A DNA stretch of 64,000 nt. Origin: Lasioglossum baleicum. Its lineage: Eukaryota > Arthropoda > Insecta > Hymenoptera > Halictidae. The stretch spans positions 4,030,001 through 4,094,000 of the forward strand of contig NC_134944.1 of the NCBI RefSeq assembly GCF_051020765.1, in the 5' to 3' direction. Positions 53,261 to 63,855 of this stretch are shown in pieces; positions within the stretch are counted from its first letter, which is position 1; the number at the start of each line of letters is the position of its first letter. A program made the position numbers and the translations under genes. Under the pieces are notes generated by a model. That model was not told the origin of the DNA and searched no databases. It saw only the letters and a program-made list of their open reading frames with translations.

Positions 53261-54545
53261 AAACAATGAGAAGTGAAAGCGAAAAATTGATAGAATGAGA
53301 AATAGAGCTGCTAGAGCAATTCCTGGAGATTAGAGCTTGTTCTTCCAGCCATGTTGACCGGAGCAGGATGTTCGTCATTAAACATATCCGCGAATGCCTC
53401 AGGCATTAATCACATTAGAGAATGTGGGACGATCAAGTATCTTCATCAATGAGAAACGTAGTGTCGCGGTGGCGTGTTACGTTGGTTTAACGTACGTTCA
53501 CGATACTCGTGAACTGAAGCACTTAGTTTGATGCATTCGGTTATGGGTATAGGTTCGAACGGGATGCGGAAAGTTCAAATACACGCGACAGTGTCCGCAT
53601 TGTTAAAAATAAAAATTTGCAGGTATCTAGGCTACATGTAACAATATTGTATCTGCTGATTTAGCCATTGGGTTTAAAGCATAACTAGATAAATGTATAA
53701 AAATTTAGTCTACTGAATGAAATGAAAAATTTTATCATTTCAATTGTCACAGAGTGATCTATGAAATTTAGATTTTTACTTCGATGTTGACAAAACAATA
53801 TTGTATCTGCTGAACTAACCATTTGGTTTAAATTATTGATAGATAAGCATGGTTAATAAGCATCGATAGGACACCATGATGGTGTCCATCAACGAACTAC
53901 CCCTGAATCCCGAATAAAGCAAGACGATGATGGATCATCTACCTGATCGCGGAATCATTCAACACCGTGAATCCTTGAAAACATGCTCGCATGGACATCC
54001 ATCGATCGTCTGTTTAGCACATCCTTCAAGCATACTTTCTTCCGCGTGGATTCACGAAGAAGGCGCCGATGCACACTTGACACGAGTCGTCATCGTACTC
54101 CAAAAATTTCTCATTCGTTAAACAACGTGTTCCAAAATGTCACAAACTGAAACACTTCGAATGGAAGCGACGTCCGGGATTTTCATTATCGCTTAGGCTT
54201 GCCGTGTTTCAACTATACTGTACAGCGTTGTTCGATCGTGTGTCACTGCTCGTGATTGCCGACGAAAGGATAAACACCACTCGGAAAGTTAACCGTAGTC
54301 GAGGGTCGACATTTTCGAGAGTTGTGGAAGAACGCAACACTTCACTTGGCCGCGAACACCGCGCATGTGAGGGGGTTTCCCGTTCAACCCCTGACACCAA
54401 CCCCGTGTTTGTGTCACGTGCACGCCGCGTCACACTACCATCCCCTCCACAGGTTGCCGAAGGTGCATCCACCTTTTCTGCAACCTCCGGCTGTGTCCTC
54501 TTTGGAGACTTCAATTCTGCTTCTCCAGCCCCACACTGTTCTTGG

Positions 54546-54669
54546 CATACAGATTTTATGCATTTACGACAAAAATCAGTAGTTTCTATTATGTTCAACC
54601 TGTTAAACATATTAACATATTAACAATTCAGGTAGAAAATTTGTATTTTGCATATAGATTCGCTGTCTA
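54546..54669. mobile_element. hAT-type MITE, 124 bp, with perfect 8-bp target duplication
   Basis: GTTCTTGG stands at both 54538-54545 and 54670-54677. The right end is ttttgcatatagattcgctg followed by TCTA. The left end has decayed (CATACAGATTTTATGCATTT). Same family as 23042-23242. Confidence 0.8.
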
Positions 54670-55052
54670 GTTCTTGGGTAGCCAAGTTGTGCATTATTTG
54701 AATTATTTAACATATTTATCTGGGTGACTATGTTTGAGGAAGTCAGCTTTCTAAAAAAATCTTTCCTCCTTGAATCGCGGCGGCCTTCATTAGGCAATTT
54801 CCCCGTGATTGCTCTTGTGATTTAGCTGAAATTTATGCAAAAGTGTGAGCTGCATATTCATTGGTTTAATGTAAGTTTAGCACTGCAATGCGTGAGTTAA
54901 TATCGTGCAAATTGAACCTTGGAACAAAATAAATTCGCCTTGGTATTTTAAGGGAAGTAACGAAAGGTGAACATTACATCATAGTTACAATTGTTTTACT
55001 GTAGTCTGAAGGTTCTCCAATTATGATTTAAAACTATTAAGAGAATATAAAA

Positions 55053-55270
55053 ATTGGGTTGGCAAGAAAGTAATTTCGGTATTTTAAGGTGAAACGATGA
55101 CCTGAAATCGCACATGGATCAGCTTTCTGCCGATAAGGACCAAGTTTTATGAACGCGGAATTGTGAAGCTACCAGAAAATATTTTAATTGATTAAAGTTC
55201 ATCGCTTGAATAAAAAAAATGAGTTCTATTTCACCTTAAAATACCGAAATTACTTTCTTTCCAACCCAAT
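55053..55270. mobile_element. Internally deleted mariner relic, 218 bp
   Basis: The ends are 42-base inverted repeats with one mismatch: left ATTGGGTTGGCAAGAAAG.., right ..CTTTCTTTCCAACCCAAT. Inside, the plus strand reads KFYERGIVKLPEN at 55142-55180, which matches the C-terminal end of mariner transposases, followed by a stop. Only this fragment of the gene remains. The TA target duplication is not intact on the left. Confidence 0.85.
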
Positions 55271-56754
55271 AAAATGGTCAAATTGTGAAGTTGTGAAATT
55301 GTAGAATCGTCTAATTGTCAAATAGTGAAATTACAAAATTATAAAATTGTGAAATTGCAAAAAGGAGCGTTTTTGTATAATTCACAATACACTTCTTGAT
55401 GGAAAACCCTGTGTTACAACAGAGCGATACGCAACAAGCTCCGTTCCTTAAAATTAGGGGTGACGAAGCTGTACTATAGATTGATTGAAATCGATTACGG
55501 GAATTGACTACAACGTTGCAATGCATGCACAAAGAATCTGCCAGTTATCGACGTAATACCGTAACGTCGATGAGTCAGGACTTGAGAAGTCCGGGGGTAT
55601 TAGTGAATACGCAGCCCCTAATAAAGGCTTTCTAACGTAGGGGTCGCGTGATTTGTCCGTAACAGTGAACAAATTTTAACGATAGACATCTCACGTTCTA
55701 TTTCTCTCTTTTTCTGTTTTTCGTTACATACTTTTTCTTCCCTATTTTGGTTAGTTAATCACGGGGTTGCGATATATAGATAACATCCATGTGATTAGAA
55801 GGGCTGGACTCCTCGGTAACAGTTACACGAGCAACAATGGGGTTTAATTACTCTTTGATCGATGCTGCTAAGGAAATTTATGCGTTTTTAATTACACATA
55901 ATAATCGTGTTTCAAGCTGTTAAAAATATAGACTGCGAAACTTTGCGCAAAATAAAAATGTTCCTCGTCCATCGCAACTAACAGGAACCGAATAAAACTT
56001 CGGACACGTTCTTAAATCCTGCAATTCTTATAAAAACGGACAAGCTTTTCTGTCTTGCAGAAATGGTTTTGGGAAAATGGCTGCCGCGTCCTTGTAGCGC
56101 AAGATACGAAGCTGAATTTTTCAGCGAGTACTAGTTAAACATCATACGATGAGATGTATATATTGATTTTTTTTGTGATTCAAATGCAAGTCCATTTAGG
56201 TAAGTGGCGAAGATTTGAAGCGGATCGGTCGAAGAAATTTGCGGTTAATGATACCAGCGGAATGAGGACGCCCGTAGAACTGTTATGGCGTGTCGAGCTT
56301 GCGGCACATGCACACAAAGGGCTGTGTATGCAAATCGCGCGTAGAATAAATGCATCGGCTACGAGCTGTGTTACAGGATCGGGACTAGCGACAATATAAC
56401 CCTACGAAATATTGATTATTTATCACGGGGAGTTCACTACGCCGCCTTAAAAAAAATCACCCGACTTCCAGCTCCTCCGGTAAACAGGGATATTCTTCGC
56501 GGTCGAGAGCCTGATGCATATTCGCCGGATAATGCAGACACTACACGCACGCTCGTCATAAACAACAGTTAATTTTCATTTCTCACGTGAGTATTCGGAA
56601 AGGAAAATTGATTATTTCCTTCTGATCCGGTGTGTCAGTTCATTCTTCTTACCGTGTCCGTTTTAATGTCCCGAAATGGTCGTTTCACGTCGATCACTGT
56701 GAAACTCTGCGCACATGAGAGCCTAACACATGAAAATAATTCTGAATTTTCCCA

Positions 56755-57090
56755 GGTGAATTGCAAAATAAATTTGGTGAAAGAATTTAGTGAAATAATA
56801 GACATAATTAACACCCGAAACATTTCCAGAAAAATTGAGAAACAAGATTATTTGTATGCAATGAATTGATAATAATTGCGTTTCTAATATTAAAAGCTAG
56901 TTGGAAATGATTAATTTAGGTCCCCGTCAGGTCCGAGTGTCGAACCATAAATTCAGTGGCCAATTAAGTATGCAGAGAATTGCAAAATAAATTTGGTGAA
57001 AGAATTTGCGAAAATAATGAACAAAATTAGCACAGGAAATATTCTCAGAGAAATTGAGAGACAAGATTATTTGTTTGCAACGAATCGAGG
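56755..57090. repeat. Diverged tandem duplication, about 220-bp offset
   Basis: gaattgcaaaataaatttgg, tgaaagaattt and gacaagattatttgt recur at about 56758-56860 and 56976-57080. The flanking ggccaattaagta / ggctaattaagta recurs as well. Confidence 0.65.
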
Positions 57091-57377
57091 AATTTAGTGG
57101 CTGTGAGCAGTGGCTAATTAAGTATACAGAGAAGAGTCGATGGCCGGTATTGTTCATTAAAGGTTACTACGCTCCTGATTTCTGTTGGGAACGGTAGTAG
57201 GTTATTCTGCAGGCAGTCTGGGCCAGTGAAGGATTGAGAAGGAGGGGTGCAAAGGGAGTGACTCGAGCACTGACCAGTTGCTTATATAGCTAGTGGAAAT
57301 TAGCATAAAGTTACACGCGAGGCTGACGTTCAGAAACACGATAAGAGTGTACGTGCCCTGTTTCCTCGCCTCCTTAC

Positions 57378-57459
57378 CTCCCAACCTACTACCTACAGTG
57401 CGTATTGCTTCAATCATCGTTCTGACTTGCTCATTTTCTGTCTCGCGGAACGCGGGCAC
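57378..57459 (-). other. Orphan exon-like segment, unassigned
   Basis: An 82-bp stretch bounded by an acceptor (cccattttag) and a strong donor (GGGAG|gtaagg). It reads VPAFRETENEQVRTMIEAIR and onward to GSRLG. Its phase does not fit between the last gene A exons, and gene B already has its own start at 50502. It could be a 5' untranslated exon of gene B, part of an unseen gene, or chance. Confidence 0.2.
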
Positions 57460-57560
57460 CTAAAATGGGCTCTGATTAATATGACTCTCGTCATACGTAA
57501 ACCGACAGTTTGCGATTTCTAATTGACCGTAAAATGCTGTTCACCTCGTTTTTGCCCCGA

Positions 57561-58370
57561 TCAATCTCACACTGAACGACTGATCTCATTTTTTAGTCGA
57601 CGCAGCTGGCGAAATGGTCGATCGATTGATGCTTCGAGACAAAACACATTTTTACTTGACTCGGACGTCTCTGTAAATGCAAATTTAAAATTGTGGAAAC
57701 TAAAGATGAAGGAACGAAATATTTCAGAGTACATAAAAATTAAGAAATTGTGATATCGTAATCGTTTTTACTTCCATCAATCTCACACTGGACGAGTGAT
57801 CTCATTTTTTAGTCGACGTAGCTGGCGAAATGGTCGATCGATTGATGCTTCGAGACAAAACACATTTTTACTTGACTGGGACGTCTCTGTAAATGGAAAT
57901 TTAAAATTATGGAAACTAAAGATGAAGGAACGAAATATTTCAGAGTACATAAAAATTAAGAAATTGTGATATCGTAATCGTTTTTTCTTCCATCAATCTC
58001 ACACTGAACGAGTGATCTCATTTTTTAGTCGACGCAGCTGGCGAAATGGTCGATCGATTGATGCTTCGAGACAAAACACATTTTTACTTGACTGGGACGT
58101 CTCTGTAAATGGAAATTTAAAATTATGGAAACTAAAGATGAAGGAACGAAATATTTCAGAGTACATAAAAATTAAGAAATTGTGATATCGTAATCGTTTT
58201 TACTTCCATCAATCTCACACTGAACGACTGATCTCATTTTTTAGTCGACGCAGCTGGCAAAATGGATGATCGACCGATTCGTGGTAAAAAATTTTTAATT
58301 GACTGGGATGTCTTTCTAAATGGACATTTAGAATTGTGGAAACAAAAGATGGAAGAATTGCTGTGAAAGA
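57561..58370. repeat. Tandem repeat, 216-bp unit, four copies
   Basis: tcaatctcacactgaacg starts at 57561, 57777, 57993 and 58209, exactly 216 apart. The first three copies are about 97% alike. The fourth diverges after agctggcaaaatgg. The unit length is a multiple of three, but a stop falls in every unit. Confidence 0.95.
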
Positions 58371-59310
58371 AACTCGACGTTAAGCAAATTCTCTGTTGTC
58401 CATCAGCCTACCTGTATTTTTAGAGACTGACCTACTCCTTACCGGAAGCTTCCTTACGAAGGCGGTTACAGTCTATTTAAGCATGAACGTCGAAAGTACC
58501 GAATTTATGTCATTTTTACGGTACATCATTACAAGAGGCTAGCGGCTAGAGGAACGTAAAACTCACGCGACAGCACCCCATAAGGGTGAAGGGGACTTGA
58601 ATGTGTGATTAACCTATTGAGGTCAGCTGTACGTTCTGCTCATTTACATTTAAACAATGGATTCTTCTTTCGGTAGTGTTCCGTGCGGAGATTTTATCTC
58701 CGTGGGTTGTTCACCTAGTGATCGTTCTTTTTGATAGTAATCGTACGAGGTGTGCTGAGCTTCCTGTTTCATTCAAAACAGAAACTTCGTTTAGAAAAAT
58801 TAAATAAATCTCCTTATTTCTCTAAATAAAATCATTATACATTCGAAAGGGTTAAAACAACCCCGATGAAAAGAAAACCATATTTTGTTACATATTTGGA
58901 GAATTATTAATTGCAGAGTTCATTTTTAACATGAACAGATTTGTTGACTTAAAAAATATTTAACAAGCTGTGAAAGCATAGATCGTTTCAGTATCATCCC
59001 TTGCAAGGTATACTTCCTACCTTATCAACTTGCACAATTAGTTTTCTTCATTACCTTCATTCATCTAAACAAACATTAATTATTATGGGAAAGTGTTTAA
59101 TATTACCATCTTAATTTTATTTCTCAGAAAATGTACAAACTTGTACAAAACTTTTCAACAAGGAATGTGAATGTGCGGAGATCATCGGTGTGTTTCCTTC
59201 ACACGTAGAACGACGTCGGGTTGTACCCTAATTAACAACTAGATTCGTTGAAATAATTGCTTGCCTTTGTATAACTTACAGCTAGTAAAATGTCTCGGCA
59301 ATAAATAACA

Positions 59311-59316
59311 TTTATT
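59311..59316 (-). terminator. Probable polyadenylation signal of gene A
   Basis: AATAAA on the minus strand about 155 nt after the gene A stop codon. It is the first canonical hexamer I see downstream of the stop. Cleavage would fall near 59290. Confidence 0.55.
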
Positions 59317-59471
59317 GGTGTCGCGGTTAGAATTATTGTAAAATAAATATTAAATATTTCTATCGTTTGTACGAGGTATGACTATATGTACACGAACACT
59401 TCTAAATTTACAGTACTCCTGCAGTCGTAGATCTCAAAGCTGAAAGGATCATGTTAGAATTACAATCGTTG

Positions 59472-59586
59472 TTAAAGCTCCGTTGTTTCGATTTTCTTGC
59501 CGAGAGGATTCACGATCGTGTTGTGTGCTCGATGCAACGACGACGTGTGGTGGAAGTTGTTCGGAATATTCGCAATGCTCTCTAAG
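59472..59586 (-). CDS. Gene A terminal exon, PDZ-ligand C-terminus TTEL
   Basis: Too short for simple ORF calling. The acceptor gattttccag is followed by a frame that completes the Ser codon left open by the previous exon. It encodes 38 further residues ending NPLGKKIETTEL and a TAA stop. T-E-L at the C-terminus fits a class I PDZ ligand (S/T-x-hydrophobic), as in stereocilia cadherins that bind harmonin-type scaffolds. The phase match, strong acceptor and functional C-terminus together support the exon. Confidence 0.8.
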
Positions 59587-62500
59587 CTGGAAAATCAAGT
59601 AACTCATTTAAAAAATCAGCATTTACAAAAAGCGTTTAGAGAAATGTAGAAAATGTACAGAGTATTCTTCAATAGGGTAATTTGATTGATCTGTCTACCT
59701 TGAAATGGAAGACACTCTTGGCTCGATGTAATACGGTTTGTCTTCGTTTCTTTGGTTCGTGTTCACTTCGTTCATCATTTCTTCGTTGTTCAGTGCATTC
59801 TCATCGAGAGAGTCACGCTCGGAGGTGTGACTAATGGACTCGTCGCTTTTGAACCATTCGTTCTCGTAAGCGTGCATCCATATTGGATTCGAACCCTCCA
59901 CGCTGTGCTTATTCGTGTTTGGAACGCGTCCGGGACCTCTGATGAACTCTGCGTCCGAGGTACCTGTCGAAAGCAATTTTATCTTGTTGATGTTTCAATT
60001 TTTCCGTACCACTTCGTTTACAGAGTTAATTAAGCGTTCTAAATTGAATAGTGAACAACTCGAGTGTTCAAAATTGAATACTGAATCATTAGAGTGTTCA
60101 GAATTGAATATTGAACGATTGGAGTGTTCAGAATTGAATATTGAACGATTGGAGTGTTCAGAATTGAATATTGAATGATTCGTGTGATAAAAATTAAATA
60201 TTGAATGATTCAATTGTACAATATTGAATTATTAGAGTGTTAAAAATTGAATAATGAATGATTCGATTGTTCAGAATTGAATATTGAATGATTCGAGTGT
60301 TCAAAATCGAATAACGAATGATTCGAGTGTTCAGAACTCAATATTGAATGACATTGAGCCAGTACTCGATGATTACGATTGCCAGTTACCAAAAGGAGAC
60401 GCGTTCGCCGCCTTCAGTTGCCTTCGGAACGAGGCTCTCTGTGAAAGGCAGAGAGCCATGCACAAAATTAGCAGTGCGCCTAGAAACAGGGTCAAAGTCA
60501 AAAGCCAAAAAGTCGTCCCCGCTTGCTCGTACTGAATAATCGGCTGATACTGAGCCGGTTGCGTGTCGAGAACATTGAATTCCTTGAACAGGCTGTCGAG
60601 CTTTTCGATGTTTCTGTCGACCAACTCGAGAACCTCGGACACCTCGAGGATCGAATTGTCTCGGCGATTGACAAGGTGCAGATAGAGGTCTGTTTTCGTT
60701 CTGTCCACCGAACCGTCGTGATTTTCGTGGGTCTTATACTCGTCGATGTTCACTATCGCTCCCGTCACGTTGCCCAAGATCCTAAACGTTTCAAATCAAT
60801 CAATTTCTTCAATTCTATCATTCGTAAAATCTCCAATTTAAAATCTTATCTAAACCTACTCTCTGAACGTGTCTATTCTGTTACGGACTTCCGGTGGATG
60901 CTGTCTCAGCACGAACCGGACTCGTTGGTCTTCCCGTAGTAAATAAATAAACACTCTAGCTGTGTCTTGCAGACCGCGAGAGTCATTAGCTAGAACCTGT
61001 TTGGAATAATTATGTCATTAATGCAAATAATTTCCAAAAATATATATCTGTAATAATGAATTAATTCCACACGTACCATAAAATCAAAGTACCCTTTCAT
61101 TCCTCTCTGTGGGTCAAAGTTCAGACTCACAACTCCAGTTTGCTTATTAACGAGGAAGGGTTGTATCTCGATGTCATCAAGACCCTCTGTCAACGTCATG
61201 TGAATTTTGCCAACTCTATAATAAGTGATCACTGCATTGTCTCCAGCATCTAAATCGATCGCCTACGAACAATTGACAATATTTAATATCGACTTTCATT
61301 CCTTTAAACAGTAATTATACCTTAATTTGCATAAACTGTGTGCCGAAATCAGCCTCCGTGGTCACGCCCCCAGTGAACACTTTACTGACGAATTTCGGCG
61401 GGTTGTCATTGATGTCGATCACGTCTATAATGACTTTTAACGTGGTGTCTGTTGCATCCTCGATGAAGCTGTCGTTCGTTGGAACTGTGGTGCAGTCCTC
61501 CGTCGCTTTTATAACTAACAAATGTTGCTGTTGCTGTTCCCTGTCCAACGTCTTGGCAGTCTGCAATAATTATTCGTAGACATCGATCTGTGAAATACTC
61601 TTGGTATTTTCAATACGTACGGTTAATTCGTGTTTGAATACGTCAAGGACGAAGAAACCATCGTCGTTTCCGCTGACGATAAAGTAGCAAACTTGAGCTG
61701 GAGGATCATCGAGTTCGTCGACGTCATCGCGATCGACAGTCTGAGGTAGCAAAATGGTTTCCGTACCAGGAAATTGTTGCTCGGTGAAATTCGTGTTGAA
61801 AATCTCCACTAAAAATTGCGGCTCGTAGTCGTTGATATTTCGAACGTAGATTATCAAATCTAGGTCCGAGCTTAGAGGGGTCGGGGTGCCTAGATCGTAC
61901 GCTTCTATCCGGATCTGGGGACAAAGAAATTATTTTAAAATGTTCTCTGACAATTGTTACGGATGTTGCATTTCTAGTCCCAATTTATTTATTCACCTCA
62001 TACAATTTTTGAGTTTCTCTGTCCAAGGGAAGTTTTAAAGTCACTACCCCAGTTGTGTCGTCAATATCAAAAGTTCTCCAATGACCAGCAAGATCCTGCT
62101 TCAGGCGATAGTGAACGTCGCCGTTCGGACCTGTGTCTGCGTCTTTTGCTTCAATTTGGATAATCGGTGTCCCAATTGTCACGTTCTGTAAATTATCACG
62201 TTTATAATGTCCACACGAATTGCACTGAATTATAAAAATATTTGCGGAATAATTGACTGAGAAAATATATAGTGCTTCTCCTCATTCGAATCTTCATTTA
62301 ATAATATTTATTTATATTTATATATGCTGATATTTCGTTTAATAACATAAATATGTTTAATGTAATGTTAATTAATAATTACCTCCGGTACGCGGATCGT
62401 CGTGTTATGTTGAGGGCTGATAAACACCGGCGGATTATCATTGTAGTCAGTAACACAGACATTCAAAGTCTGACTGTCTTTGTTGGAAGGACTGCCAAGA

Positions 62501-63793
62501 TCGCGTGCCTCCACCGACAGTGAGTAATTGCCAAATTTTCCCCGAAGCGAGTGAGCCGCTTTTATACTCGCTGTCCAATAATCTATTTGTTCCAGAATGA
62601 ACAGACCTGTCGCGAGAAAGTCAATATATTAAATTGATTGATAACGACAATCAAGATAGAATAATATGTATTTAACGCAGACCTAATTCGTTTCCAGAAA
62701 TTATTCTAATTTTCACACGACCATTAGGGGTTGTTGGGTCATCAGCATCCTTCGTCTTGATGACGTAAATTAAATCTTTCGCATCGTGGAACTCCGATAT
62801 AGTGATGCATGTCGACGGAATGTCCATTTTCGGAGCGTTGTCGTTGACGTCAGTCACTGTCACCCTTAAAGATGGACAATTTTTTGCATTTTCTAAATGT
62901 ACAGTAAATCCTCTATAAACGCATAAGACTGTATTGTTTCACTTACTGAATCTGCTTGAACGCGTTTCTGGATTCACCAGCAGTGTAGCCGAACTGGTAA
63001 TTGTCCCACGCTTCGATTACCAGAACATAACTTTGCCTAGCCTCCCAATCGATAGAGTCAGCCACTGTCAGTGTGCCATACTCAGGATGAATAGCAAAAG
63101 TGCCCTATTAAAAAGAAAAACAAATTATCGTCTTCTCAAATCGATTTAATAATTTCTGAACTAGAAACTCACCTGAGACGACATTCTATCGAGTAGATAA
63201 GTAATTTTCCCATAATCCCCACTGTCAGGATCACTAGCTTGGATCACAGCGATCTCTGTACCTAACTTTGCATTCTCCAACACCGTCAGGTTACCAATAT
63301 CGGTCACGAAGTATGGATTATTGTCGTTTTCGTCCAACACGTGAACGTAGACCTCTGACAGGCTCGATCTGTAAATGTTGGGAAATATTTGAAAATTGTT
63401 TGAGTAGGGAGGTAATGTCATTTCTGATAATGTCGATGGGGGGCCATTACCTTCCTACTTTTTTGTATAATTGATTGCATAATAATTTTTACCTGGGTGG
63501 TATCCCTGAGTCGGTAGCTCTGACTGTTAAATTAAGCCAGGAATATTGCTCCCTATCGATTTTATTCGCGACGACCATTTCCCCAGTTTCAGAATCAAGA
63601 TGAACCAAATCTGTCAACTCTTGTGGACTTTCCAAGGTGTAAGTGATGCTACGATTTTTGTCAGCGTCATCGGCGACGATGTTAGCAATGTTGACGCCAT
63701 TTTTACTGTTCTCCGTCACCGACCGTCTGTAGAATGGTCTGCGGAACCTCGGGTTATTGTCATTCTCGTCCTCGATTATTATGTTCAGCGTTG
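59472..63793 (-). CDS. Gene A: CDH23/Cad87A-type cadherin, C-terminal part (5' end outside window)
   Basis: Single-pass adhesion protein. Thirteen exons join in phase: 63793-63493, 63368-63173, 63104-62947, 62864-62683, 62606-62383, 62185-61997, 61914-61621, 61560-61321, 61262-61077, 60996-60860, 60781-60390, 59963-59699, 59586-59472. They give 958 residues plus a stop. Calcium-binding linkers run in order DENDNNPRF, DENDNNPYF, DVNDNAPKM, DYNDNPPVF, NINDYEPQF and DINDNPPKF, so about six cadherin repeats are present. A membrane-adjacent domain follows (exons 60996 and 60781), then a membrane helix at about residues 790-813 of this part and a tail of about 145 residues with an NPIW motif and a C-terminal TTEL. 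NPIW and a -TEL ending resemble CDH23 tails. The short tail and repeat-rich ectodomain suggest the Cad87A class, but I assign orthology by architecture only. All junctions are GT-AG. The first exon starts in mid-codon, so more exons lie beyond 64000. Gene B lies downstream in the same orientation. Confidence 0.9.
59699..59963 (-). CDS. Gene A cytoplasmic tail exon with NPIW motif
   Basis: Encodes TSDAEFIRGPGRVPN, then NPIWMHAYENEWF and an acidic, Ser/Asn-rich stretch. The NP[IL]W motif is reminiscent of the start of the CDH23 tail (family knowledge). The donor is TTTCAAG|gtagac. The frame runs into a stop just past the donor, so splicing to the next exon is needed for the full tail. Confidence 0.85.
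60034..60354. repeat. 30-bp minisatellite in gene A intron
   Basis: About 10-11 units of a 30-bp sequence (core gttcagaattgaatattgaa), with a longer irregular unit near 60200. It occupies about 320 of the 426 bases of the intron between exons 60390 and 59963. Because 30 is a multiple of three, the array reads as a 10-residue repeat in several frames, but splice phase shows that it is intronic. Confidence 0.9.
60390..60781 (-). CDS. Gene A transmembrane exon
   Basis: This exon opens with ILGNVTGAIVNIDEYK and continues through DLYLHLVNRRDNSILEVSEV, which I read as the second half of a membrane-adjacent domain. It ends with the helix FWLLTLTLFLGALLILCMAL, followed by a basic stop-transfer stretch (SQRASFRRQLK). 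The acceptor is gaaacgtttag and the donor is TTTTG|gtaact. It joins the previous exon by completing a Glu codon (GA|G) and the next by completing a Gly codon (G|GT). Confidence 0.9.
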
Positions 63794-63855
63794 CTGAAAT
63801 GAAAGTGAACCATTATTGGAGAAATTCGAGAATTGGAAAATGTGTTACATACAAA

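Larger units (their letters stand above)
53261..57377. other. Intergenic; repeats only
   Basis: aacaatattgtatctgctga occurs at about 53640 and 53790 (diverged duplication). A perfect 19-base palindrome lies at 53869-53887. A (tgaaattg)-like tract lies at 55275-55355. The transposons at 54546 and 55053 are listed separately. There is no supportable coding sequence. Confidence 0.45.

Noticed and set aside
54204..54623. 139-codon plus-strand frame and its 133-codon antisense partner
   Set aside because: Mutually antisense, patternless, and the end runs into a MITE.
57523..57753. Short frame within the first 216-bp unit
   Set aside because: Each unit contains a stop, there is no start context, and the frame is a by-product of the tandem array.
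60034..60354. Possible CRISPR array
   Set aside because: Units abut without unique spacers, and the context is a eukaryotic intron; it is a minisatellite.
59752..60535. Plus-strand frames with a 10-residue repeat (ELNIERLECS)
   Set aside because: The repeat is the 30-bp minisatellite inside a gene A intron, and the flanks are antisense to gene A exons.
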